The translations under genes were made by a program, and so were the position numbers. The notes below the pieces were generated by a model, which saw only the letters and a list, made by a program, of their open reading frames with translations, did no database searches and had not been told where the DNA came from. From positions 27,163 to 91,162 of the forward strand of contig JAJEBN010000024.1 in NCBI GenBank assembly GCA_022822525.1: a stretch of 64,000 nt of DNA, read 5' to 3'. This document shows positions 45,690-53,039 of this stretch, piece after piece. The first letter of the stretch is position 1; each line of letters starts with the position of its first letter. The stretch is from Acidimicrobiia bacterium. Its GTDB lineage: Bacteria; Actinomycetota; Acidimicrobiia; Acidimicrobiales; Poriferisodalaceae.

Positions 45690-45785
45690 GATGATCATGC
45701 CGGTCTCCGTCCCTCTCATCCCGCCGGATGCAGCGCCGTGTCGAGTGCTGGGGGCCACGGCCGCTGCGTGAATCACACTGTTGTA
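45690..45785 (-). promoter_or_regulatory. possible cobalamin riboswitch upstream of nrdA
   Basis: On the minus strand the nrdA leader has, in order, GTGTGATTCACG (about 45778-45767), GGCCCCCAGCACTC, and GGAGACCGGC (45708-45699) set in GGGACGGAGACCGGCATGAT. These resemble blocks of the B12 riboswitch core (GGUGxxAxUC; CCCGCxACUG; AGxCxGGAGACCxGC), and the last is the best match. Two of the blocks are imperfect. Class Ia nrdAB of Streptomyces is known to be controlled by such an element, which fits here. Confidence 0.4.
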
Positions 45786-45812
45786 GTTACACAGGTGTGA
45801 GGAACAGTTATA
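45776..45812 (-). promoter_or_regulatory. candidate nrdA promoter and operator dyad
   Basis: The minus strand has TATAAC at 45812-45807, a fair -10 box placing transcription start near 45800. Just downstream lies an imperfect dyad (CACACTGT..ACAGGTGTG on the plus strand, 45776-45799) of the kind used by repressors such as NrdR. The rest of the 322-bp gap to the FAD reductase shows nothing clear. Confidence 0.35.
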
Positions 45813-45961
45813 GCGCGCCCGGATCGATGCGGCGCGCCTTGGTTCGATCCCGTGTCAACTAGGCGGATAGGAGACCTCTGCCGGCGCGGCACCGCGCGGT
45901 CTGCCCGCGCCCGTGCTGCACCGCCGGTCTTGTTTCCCCGCGGAGATGACACACTGCACGA

Positions 45962-47236
45962 GTGTCGAATTCCCCCAATCGCATAGTCATCGTCGGTGCC
46001 TCGCTGGCGGGTGCACGTGCTGCGCACAGCGTGCGCGCCGCGGGCCACGACGGGCCGCTGACGCTCATCGGCGCCGAGCCGCATCTCCCCTACGACCGGC
46101 CCCCGCTGTCGAAGGAATTCCTGACCGGCGACAACGACCCCAGCTCGCTGGCCCTCGACCCAGATGGCGCCTACGACGAGCTCGACGTGGAGGTCATGCT
46201 CAGCACCCATGCCGTGGGACTCGACCCGGCGGCACGCACCGTCGCCGTAGCCCCGGCGGCGGGCGGGAATGCCGAGACTGTGCCATTCGACGGCCTGGTC
46301 ATCGCGACCGGCGCTGCGGCCCGATCGCTGGGTGGCACTGAGGGTGTCAGGGGCGTCCACACGCTGCGAACGCTCGACGACGCGGCGGCCATCCGAAAAG
46401 GCCTCGTCGCGGGCGCACGAGTGGCCGTAGTCGGCGGCGGCTTCATCGGCTCCGAAGTAGCGGCCTCAGCCAAGGCCCGGGGCTGTGAGGTCACCGTGAT
46501 CGAGGCCGCCAGCGCTCCGCTGGTGCGCGGGCTGGGCGCAGAGATGGGCGCCCGCGTCGGCGCGCTGCACGGCGAGCACGGCGTTGAGCTGCGACTCGGC
46601 GTGGGCGTGGACGGCGTACTGGGAACCGACCGGGCCGAAGCGATTGCCATGGCAGACGGCAGCCGGGTCCCCGCCGACTTGGTGGTGGTGGGCATCGGGG
46701 TCGTGCCGAACACAGCATGGCTGGAAGGCTCGGGACTGCAGATCGACAACGGCGTGGTCTGCGATGAGACGCTGTGCTGCGGGCCCCCGGGCATCTATGC
46801 CGTCGGCGATGTCGCGCGTGCCCCCAATGGCTGGCTGGGACCGCTAGGGATGCCTGAGCCGATTCGGGTAGAGCACTGGACTGCAGCAGTCGAGCACGGC
46901 ATGGCGGTGGGCCGCAACCTGGTGGCACCCGCAGAGGCTCAGCCCTACAACTCGGTGCCATTTGTCTGGTCGGACCAATATGACGCTCGCATCCAGATCG
47001 CCGGGCATCCCGACCCCGGCGACCATGTGGAGGTGCTGGTCGGATCGGCGGAAGGCGGCACGGATGCCGATGCCCCGGATTCAGGCAGGTCGTTCCTGGC
47101 CGGTTACCGGCGCAGCGGCCGCCTGAGCGCAGTCATGGCACTCGACGCGATCAGGCCGTTCGTGCGATTCCGCCGTCTCCTGGCGTCACACCCTTCGTGG
47201 GACGAGGCGCTGGAGCTGGCGGCTGCTTTGAATTGA
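45962..47236 (+). CDS. FAD-dependent pyridine nucleotide-disulfide family oxidoreductase (ferredoxin reductase-like)
   Basis: The 424-residue protein from GTG 45962 has an FAD site (RIVIVGASLAGARAAHSVRA), the reductase signature LPYDRPPLSKEFLTGD, an NAD site (VAVVGGGFIGSEVAASAKAR) and the second FAD site GIYAVGDVARAPNGWLGPL. No CxxxxC redox disulfide. This is the rubredoxin/ferredoxin reductase group that feeds Rieske oxygenases or P450s. It could serve the Rieske enzyme at 20878-22056, but there is no local evidence. The C-terminal domain ends LLASHPSWDEALELAAALN. It is convergent with the Sec DUF427 gene. Confidence 0.9.
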   Translation: MSNSPNRIVIVGASLAGARAAHSVRAAGHDGPLTLIGAEPHLPYDRPPLSKEFLTGDNDPSSLALDPDGAYDELDVEVMLSTHAVGLDPAARTVAVAPAAGGNAETVPFDGLVIATGAAARSLGGTEGVRGVHTLRTLDDAAAIRKGLVAGARVAVVGGGFIGSEVAASAKARGCEVTVIEAASAPLVRGLGAEMGARVGALHGEHGVELRLGVGVDGVLGTDRAEAIAMADGSRVPADLVVVGIGVVPNTAWLEGSGLQIDNGVVCDETLCCGPPGIYAVGDVARAPNGWLGPLGMPEPIRVEHWTAAVEHGMAVGRNLVAPAEAQPYNSVPFVWSDQYDARIQIAGHPDPGDHVEVLVGSAEGGTDADAPDSGRSFLAGYRRSGRLSAVMALDAIRPFVRFRRLLASHPSWDEALELAAALN

Positions 47237-47272
47237 GGCGCGCCCGAGCGCGGCCCGGGCTGAACGCCGTGC

Positions 47273-47686
47273 TCAGGTGACGGTCTGATCCACCTCGTCA
47301 CGCTCGGCATAGAAGCTCATCAGGCCGGCGATCTCAGCCATCTCGGGGATCGGATCGGGATACGACCACACGATGTCGCCATAGCTCCGACCGTTGACTG
47401 CTACTGACCAGTAGCTGGCATCGCCCTTCCACGGTCAATGAGTGGACAAGACGGTCGGGTGCAGCAGATCCATCTTCACGTCGGAGATGGGCAGGTAGTG
47501 GCGCGGCGGCAGCCGGCCCTCGGTCAGCACCAGCGCCGCAGTCGAATCTGCCACGACCACGCCGTCCACCCGGACGGTGACCCGCCCGGGCTCTGGCACG
47601 ATGGCAATCTCGGGCTTGCGAGGTTCTGTCGCCGTCTCGCTCATCAGCGCTTCCTTTCGCCGACAGCGCGCTGCTGTCAGCAACAT
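47273..47686 (-). CDS. DUF427-family selenoprotein (in-frame UGA = Sec84)
   Basis: The frame starts at ATG 47686, behind AAAGGAAG, and reads MSETATEPRKPEIAIVPEPG, RVTVRVDGVVVADSTAALVL, TEGRLPPRHYLPISDVKMDL, LHPTVLSTH. It then meets UGA (47437-47435 on the minus strand) and continues PWKGDASYWSVAVNGRSYGD, IVWSYPDPIPEMAEIAGLMS, FYAERDEVDQTVT to a stop at 47275-47273: 137 residues. DUF427 (Pfam PF04248) proteins have the pattern YxPxxDVxMDLL....TxTHCPWKGxAxYWSV; the UGA is exactly the conserved Cys. Everything after it is typical of the family, so the stop reading is not plausible. Biochemical function is unknown; a redox-active Sec is implied. A hairpin with a GGUC loop follows the UGA. It lies beside tRNA-Pro and is convergent with the FAD reductase. 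Confidence 0.88.
47400..47434 (-). promoter_or_regulatory. candidate SECIS element of the DUF427 gene
   Basis: On the minus strand, beginning 20 nt after the UGA, GCUACU pairs with AGUAGC (47415-47410 with 47405-47400), a perfect 6-bp stem around the loop GGUC (47409-47406, +26 to +29). The loop is identical to that of the arsC-like hairpin. Role inferred. Confidence 0.68.
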
Positions 47687-47734
47687 CTTGGCACCGCAAC
47701 GAGAGCACGTCGGGCGCCCTGATCAACGCCGCTG

Positions 47735-47812
47735 TGGTCGGGCTGAGAGGATTTGAACCTCCGACCCCTGGTCCCCCAGACCAGTGCGCTAACCAGACTG
47801 CGCCACAGCCCG
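47735..47812 (-). tRNA. tRNA-Pro (anticodon GGG)
   Basis: The minus-strand sequence folds as a cloverleaf: acceptor CGGGCTG/CAGCCCG, D-arm GCGC..GCGC, anticodon stem CTGGT/ACCAG around loop CTGGGGG (anticodon GGG), T-arm GGAGG-TTCAAAT-CCTCT, discriminator A and an encoded CCA end at 47737-47735. It lies between the DUF427 selenoprotein and the der group. Confidence 0.95.
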
Positions 47813-47875
47813 TTCAGCCAAGCACGATACCGGCTGATCGCCATCGCGGCGGCGTGGGACTCTCAAGCGAATGCC

Positions 47876-48112
47876 TCAGCCGACCACGCCGGCGAACCAC
47901 TGAACCAGCCACACGACGCCCTCGACCGCACGCCAGCCGAGATACACCGTCGCCATGACCACCACCAGCCAGAAATGCCACGGTGCTGTGCTGCGCCGCT
48001 GCTGAGCCGGCTGGCTGGCGGGGTTGCGAGGACCTCGCGCTCGGGGGTCAGTCCCAGCGGTCCGCGGTCGGCGGTTGCGCCGAGGCTCGGCACTGCCGAT
48101 CCTCCGTCTCAT
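47876..48112 (-). CDS. small basic membrane protein downstream of der
   Basis: A 78-residue protein whose ATG overlaps the der stop by 4 bp (ATGA). It has an arginine/proline-rich cytoplasmic half (MRRRIGSAEPRRNRRPRTAG) and one hydrophobic helix near the C-terminus (WHFWLVVVMATVYLGWRAVE then GVVWLVQWFAGVVG). The coupling to der and the helix suggest a real single-pass protein. No family recognised. Confidence 0.55.
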   Translation of the reverse strand: MRRRIGSAEPRRNRRPRTAGTDPRARGPRNPASQPAQQRRSTAPWHFWLVVVMATVYLGWRAVEGVVWLVQWFAGVVG

Positions 48113-49491
48113 CGTCGGCGCACCCGCAGTTTGACTGGGGTCTTGGCCAGACCCAGCTCCTCGCGCAATCGGCGCTCGAGGTATCGCAAGTAGGTGGCCG
48201 GAAGTTCACGGTTGGCAAACAGCGTGAACGTCGGCGGCTGCGTTGCGGCCTGTGTTGCGTACAGCACCCGCGCTCCGCCGGGCGCCGGCTGCGCGGACTG
48301 TGCGAGCTGGACGATCTCGTTCACCTTGGCTGTCGGCGCTCTCGACTGGTAGGCCTCCATTGCGGCCTCGATCGCCGGTATCAGCCGATGGACTCCCCGA
48401 CCGGTCAGGGCGCTGATGCGCAGCACCGGCGCTTCGCCCACGAAGTGCAAACGACGCGCGAGATCGCCCAGCACAACTTCGCGGTGCTCAGCGTCGAGCG
48501 TCTCCCACTTGTTGAGCAGCACGACGATCGGGCACCCTGCGCCGTCGATGCGCTCAGCGAGACGCTGGTCCTGCGCCGTGACACCCACTGTGGCATCGAT
48601 GATCAGCAACGCCACGTCACACGCATCGATGGCACGCAGGGCACGCAGGTTGGCGTAGTACTCGGTGTCCGCGTCGACTCGGGCCTTGCGGCGCATGCCT
48701 GCGGTGTCGATGAAGCGCACCGGGCCCGCCTCGGTCTCCACCAGGGTGTCGATGGCGTCGCGGGTCGTGCCGGGCCGGTCGTGCACCACGGACCGCTCGT
48801 CGCCGATGAGCCTGTTGAACAGTGTCGACTTGCCAACGTTGGGTCGCCCGACGATGGCCACTGCGGGCACGGTCTCCGCCTCCTCGTCGTCGACGTGAGC
48901 CTCGCTGCCGCTCGTGGGCTCGTCAGGGCCCGTGGCGCCCCCGTCGGCGTTCGCTGACCGCTCGGGAAGGCCGCCGTGGTGGTCCGGGTCGATCTCGAGC
49001 AGATCCAGCACCCGATCGAGCACATCGCCGACGTTGCGGCCATGCAGGGCCGACACGGTCCAGGCCTCGCCGAGGCCCAGGCGGTTGAACTCCCACCGAC
49101 CGTCATCCCGGGTGCCGCTGTCGGCCTTGTTGGCGACCACCAGCGTCGGCCGGCCGCTGCGCCGCAGCATGGCGGCGATGCGAGCGTCGGGCTCGGTGAT
49201 GCCGACGGTCACGTCGACCACCAGCAGCAGCACGTCGGCATCGTCCATCGCGCGCTCGCTCTGGGAGGACACCTTGCCGTCGAGCGTGTCGCCGTCCGGC
49301 GACCACCCGCCGGTGTCCACCACCACGAAGTGGTGCCCGCGCCAGGCGGCCTCGGCTGCTTTGCGGTCGCGCGTCACACCGGGCTCGGGCGCCACGACGG
49401 CCTCACGTCGTCCGACGAGCCGGTTGAACAACGTGGACTTTCCGACGTTTGGTCGACCCACGATGCCGACCACGGGCAGACCGGCACTCAT
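48109..49491 (-). CDS. der: GTPase Der (EngA), double G-domain ribosome-assembly factor
   Basis: Matures the 50S ribosomal subunit. The 460-residue protein has two GTPase domains. The first starts VGIVGRPNVGKSTLFNRLVG with DTGG and NKAD. The second starts VAIVGRPNVGKSTLFNRLIG, with RFIDTAGMRRKARVD and NKWETLD, and an acidic linker lies between them. A C-terminal KH-like domain ends ELGLAKTPVKLRVRRR. Textbook length and motifs. It overlaps the downstream small gene and the upstream PDZ/radical SAM gene by 4 bp each, a coupled group. Confidence 0.97.
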   Translation of the reverse strand: MSAGLPVVGIVGRPNVGKSTLFNRLVGRREAVVAPEPGVTRDRKAAEAAWRGHHFVVVDTGGWSPDGDTLDGKVSSQSERAMDDADVLLLVVDVTVGITEPDARIAAMLRRSGRPTLVVANKADSGTRDDGRWEFNRLGLGEAWTVSALHGRNVGDVLDRVLDLLEIDPDHHGGLPERSANADGGATGPDEPTSGSEAHVDDEEAETVPAVAIVGRPNVGKSTLFNRLIGDERSVVHDRPGTTRDAIDTLVETEAGPVRFIDTAGMRRKARVDADTEYYANLRALRAIDACDVALLIIDATVGVTAQDQRLAERIDGAGCPIVVLLNKWETLDAEHREVVLGDLARRLHFVGEAPVLRISALTGRGVHRLIPAIEAAMEAYQSRAPTAKVNEIVQLAQSAQPAPGGARVLYATQAATQPPTFTLFANRELPATYLRYLERRLREELGLAKTPVKLRVRRR

Positions 49492-51164
49492 CGGTGGTCG
49501 CCAGTCGGGTGCGATGGGGTGCCGCTCGGCGGAGCCGCAGCGGCGTGCGCTGCGGCGGCTGCGTCGAGCAGTTCCCGCAGGGCGCTGCCGTTGGTCGGCA
49601 CGATCTCGACCGGACGGGGCAGCTCGGCGGGAGTCATGCCGTCGAGGAACCTCCCGCCCGACAAGCAGACATCGGGCAACAGGTAGCGATGCGTGACCGG
49701 CTCGGAGGCCAGCGCAGCGGCGACGTCGACACCCGCGAGCAGGCCGGTCACGCCGATGTTGCCCCCGAAGAACCGGTTGGGCACATCGATGACCCGCGCC
49801 TGCGGCGCGCCCCCGTTCGGTTCAGACGTGGCACCGGCGTGCCACTGGCTCACCAGCGGCGCCAGCACGGCCGCTCCATAGGTGCCCGTCAGGATCCCGA
49901 TGGGCCGGCTGGCGGGCTCGCCGTCGGCCGCGCCGATCGTTCGGGACCGGCTCTGAAGAGGTGGCCCCGGCAGCGTCACGGCCACCGGCGTCGGCCCGAG
50001 ACTGAGCGGCAGCCCGTCGAGATCGATCTCGCCACTGCGGTTTGCGCCATGTCCAGGTGCCCGTACAGCGCGGTAGCCCTGCGCTGGTGCCCCGTCGACC
50101 CATGAGAAGAAGCCCGCCGCCGGCGCACGCTGCCTGGTGCCCGCGTCGGCACCGGCGTCACCGCCGCCGAGCCCGGTACCGCCGCCGGGCGACCCCTCGC
50201 CGGACGCCCAGAATTCCTGGCAGAACGCGCGCGCCATGCCGATGCCGTCCTCGTGCATCGGGAAGTCGCCGTAGGTGTCAGCAGCGGGAAAGGACCGGCC
50301 TGCGAGCAGGTAGTACTCGTCCGCGGCAAACACCAGGCGCCGACCGAGCACATCCAGGAAACGCTCCTGCCACTCCTCGCACAGGTCCACGACCGCCGCA
50401 GCTTCCGCCGCGGTGTGCGGGCGCATGGCGGGCTCCCGCTGGTGCGAGCTCACACCGAGCGGCACCACTGCCAGCGTCGACAGCGAAGCGAATCGATCGA
50501 GCACGCCTGCCAGCGTGTCAGCCAGCACGGCACCGTCGTTCACGCCGGGACACACCACCACCTGCCCGTGCACATCGATGCCCCCCTCGAGCAGGGCGCT
50601 CAGCCAGCGCAGGCTCGTCGCCCCACGCGGGTTGCGCAGCATCCGCGCCCGCACCTGCGGATCGGTGGCATGGATCGACACGTACAGCGGCGACAGACGC
50701 TCGTCCAGCACCCGCTCGAGATCCAATTCGGTGAAGCGCGTGAGGGTCGTGAAGTTCCCATACAGGAACGACAGCCGGTAGTCGTCGTCCTTGAGATAGA
50801 GGCTCCGGCGCAGCCCCGGCGGCAACTGGTAGATGAAGCAGAACTCGCAGTGGTTGTCGCAGGTCTGCACACGGTCGAAGATTGCTGCGTTCACTTCGGC
50901 CCCGAGCGGGACGCCGGCGTCCTTGGGCACGTCGATGACGATCTCGTGCCCGTCACGCAGCACCGCCAAGGTTGGATCTGCCTCGTCCAGCAGCAGCTGC
51001 CACGCAATCACGTCGGTCGGGGTGACGCCGGAGATCGACATCACCTCGTCACCCGCCGACAGCCCGGCGATCTCAGCCGCCGATCCGGGCTCTACCGCCA
51101 TCACAACCGGCCGGTGGTTGGAGGCCGCGCGGGCTGGCCCACGTCCTCGTTGCTCGGCCATCAT
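49488..51164 (-). CDS. PDZ / radical-SAM-type DUF512 protein
   Basis: About 558 residues from an ATG at 51164 (MMAEQRGRGPARAASNHRPV). A PDZ-like N-terminal domain (AVEPGSAAEIAGLSAGDEVM) is followed by the radical-SAM-like cluster motif TCDNHCEFCFIYQLPPGLRR (CxxxCxxC), then LSFLYGNFTTLTRFTELDLE, PLYVSIHATDPQVRARMLRN and a DUF512 C-terminal half with VIDVPNRFFGGNIGVTGLLA. Function is unknown; the gene often adjoins der, as here (4-bp overlap). A longer GTG start at 51206 cannot be excluded. Confidence 0.87.
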   Translation of the reverse strand: MMAEQRGRGPARAASNHRPVVMAVEPGSAAEIAGLSAGDEVMSISGVTPTDVIAWQLLLDEADPTLAVLRDGHEIVIDVPKDAGVPLGAEVNAAIFDRVQTCDNHCEFCFIYQLPPGLRRSLYLKDDDYRLSFLYGNFTTLTRFTELDLERVLDERLSPLYVSIHATDPQVRARMLRNPRGATSLRWLSALLEGGIDVHGQVVVCPGVNDGAVLADTLAGVLDRFASLSTLAVVPLGVSSHQREPAMRPHTAAEAAAVVDLCEEWQERFLDVLGRRLVFAADEYYLLAGRSFPAADTYGDFPMHEDGIGMARAFCQEFWASGEGSPGGGTGLGGGDAGADAGTRQRAPAAGFFSWVDGAPAQGYRAVRAPGHGANRSGEIDLDGLPLSLGPTPVAVTLPGPPLQSRSRTIGAADGEPASRPIGILTGTYGAAVLAPLVSQWHAGATSEPNGGAPQARVIDVPNRFFGGNIGVTGLLAGVDVAAALASEPVTHRYLLPDVCLSGGRFLDGMTPAELPRPVEIVPTNGSALRELLDAAAAAHAAAAPPSGTPSHPTGDHR

Positions 51165-51276
51165 TTCCCGTTCTTGTTCGCTGCGCCCGCGGGCCGCTCG
51201 GGCCACGGCTTCGACGTTCGGCTCAGCCTCATGGTTCAGGATAGGAACCTCTCACGCCGTCGGTAGCGTCACTGCC

Positions 51277-52320
51277 GTGGCTGTAGACCAGGTGCTTCTG
51301 GCAGCGCCTCGCGGCTTCTGCGCCGGCGTCGAGATGGCCATCAAGGCCCTGGCGTGGCTCGTCAGATCGTTCCCGCCGCCGGTGTACTGCTACCACGAGA
51401 TCGTCCACAACCGCCTGGTAGTAGACCGCTTCGAGCGGCTCGGCGTGGTGTTCGTCGACGATGTCGCCGATGTGCCGGTCGGCCGGCCGCTCATGCTGTC
51501 TGCGCACGGCTCGGCGCCCGAGGTCGTAGCCGAGGCTCGCCGGCGCGGCGGCTACGTGGTGGATGCGGTCTGCCCGCTGGTCACCAAGGTGCACCACGAA
51601 GTCCGTGTGCGCTCCGCCAAGGGCTACCAGGTGGTCTACGTGGGGCACGAAGGCCACGACGAAGCCGTCGGGACGATGGCGGTGGCCCCCGACGCCATCT
51701 CGCTGGTGTCGGAGCCAGCCGACCTCGACACGCTCGACGACGCCGGCGCGCCAGTGGCGGTGCTGGCACAGACCACGCTCAGCCATCGAGACTGGATCGA
51801 TGTGGCCGACGCCGCCAAGGCACGCTTCGGTGACGTATGGATGGCGGGGCGCTCTGACCTCTGCTTTGCCACCACCAACCGCCAGAGTGCCCTGGAGCGG
51901 ATCGCGCCCGACTGCGACGCTGTGGTGGTCATCGGGTCAGCCAACTCGTCCAACACCATGGCGCTCGCCAAGGTGGCAGTCGAGTCAGGCTGCGAGCGCG
52001 TGCTGCGGGTGAACTCTGCCGCTGAGCTGCCGGACGACTTGGAGGGCACCATCGGGGTCACCGCCGGGGCGTCAGCACCCGAGGAACTCGTGGATGCCGT
52101 GATCGGGCGGCTGACGCCGGCTCGGGGCACCACCCAGGTCACCATCACCGATGAGGACGAGTACTTCCCGCCACCGCGCGAACTGCGAGACCTGCTCAGC
52201 GCCATGGAGGCAGCGGTCCATGCCAGCCTCTCCGTGCCCCCGAGCGCGCAGGTCAGCGCAGCCGACCGCACCACGGCCGCCAGCGACGTGCTGGCCGCAC
52301 TTGCCGGCACCGCTGCCTGA
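51277..52320 (+). CDS. ispH: 4-hydroxy-3-methylbut-2-enyl diphosphate reductase
   Basis: Last step of the methylerythritol phosphate route to isoprenoids, a 4Fe-4S enzyme. The protein from GTG 51277 is 347 residues. Its cluster cysteines lie in APRGFCAGVEMAIKAL (Cys15), VDAVCPLVTKVHHEV and SDLCFATTNRQSAL, with the family motif YVGHEGHDEAVGTMA. The C-terminal domain ends VTITDEDEYFPPPRELRDLL and a short tail. It is divergent from the PDZ/radical-SAM gene and convergent with plsC. Confidence 0.95.
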   Translation: MAVDQVLLAAPRGFCAGVEMAIKALAWLVRSFPPPVYCYHEIVHNRLVVDRFERLGVVFVDDVADVPVGRPLMLSAHGSAPEVVAEARRRGGYVVDAVCPLVTKVHHEVRVRSAKGYQVVYVGHEGHDEAVGTMAVAPDAISLVSEPADLDTLDDAGAPVAVLAQTTLSHRDWIDVADAAKARFGDVWMAGRSDLCFATTNRQSALERIAPDCDAVVVIGSANSSNTMALAKVAVESGCERVLRVNSAAELPDDLEGTIGVTAGASAPEELVDAVIGRLTPARGTTQVTITDEDEYFPPPRELRDLLSAMEAAVHASLSVPPSAQVSAADRTTAASDVLAALAGTAA

Positions 52321-52343
52321 ACTCGTCGCTCAGCCGCGCCGGC

Positions 52344-53039
52344 TCACGAGACGTTGGGGGTGCCGACCTCGGCTTGGGCCTGATCGAACAGCTCCTGAAT
52401 GCGCTCGCGGAGTTCCTCGGTGAGCTCACGTATCGCCCGCCGTGACACGCGGCCGCTCGGGCCGAGCGGCGGAGGGTCCATCGGCTCGCCGATGATGAAC
52501 TTGATTCGCCGGGGGTACATGAACTTGGCGCCGCGGGGCATGGCTGCCGCGGTCCCGCCGATGCCGACGGGCACGATCGGGACCTGCGCCCGCGCTGCGA
52601 GGTACACCGGGCCGTCCATCAGCGGCAGCACACGCGGGCCGTCCTTGCGCTCGCCCTCGCCGAACATCACCACCGGGCCGTCGCCGTGGGTCAGGGCATC
52701 CAGCGCGGTCCGCAGCGCAGCCCGATCAGGTGCGTCACGATTCACCGGGAAGCAGCCGATCGTTGTGAACAGCCAGCCCGCGAAGCGGTACTTCCACATC
52801 GAGTCCTTGCCCATCACCCGCATCCGCGCAGGGATCGCGGCGTGGATCGGCGTGTCGATGTAGCTGCGATGGTTGGGCACCCACACGCACGGGCCGTCGG
52901 GCAGGTTCGCCAGACCGTCGACCGAGATGCGGTTCCACGCCCGGAAGACGCCCCAGATCGCATACTTCATGAGCCTGTAGACGGCCAAGTTGAGCGGACC
53001 GTCGCGCAGATCGGTCTCGGGTCCGTCCTCTCTGCTCAT
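52344..53039 (-). CDS. plsC: 1-acyl-sn-glycerol-3-phosphate acyltransferase family protein
   Basis: Acylates lysophosphatidate or a related lipid. The 231-residue protein has the acyltransferase motif VWVPNHRSYIDTPIHAAIPA (NHxSxxD-like), the phosphate-binding VVMFGEGERKDGPRVL and VPIVPVGIGGTAAAM. An amphipathic N-terminal segment could bind the membrane. It overlaps the end of the aroA-cmk fusion by 4 bp (53036-53039). Confidence 0.9.
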   Translation of the reverse strand: MSREDGPETDLRDGPLNLAVYRLMKYAIWGVFRAWNRISVDGLANLPDGPCVWVPNHRSYIDTPIHAAIPARMRVMGKDSMWKYRFAGWLFTTIGCFPVNRDAPDRAALRTALDALTHGDGPVVMFGEGERKDGPRVLPLMDGPVYLAARAQVPIVPVGIGGTAAAMPRGAKFMYPRRIKFIIGEPMDPPPLGPSGRVSRRAIRELTEELRERIQELFDQAQAEVGTPNVS

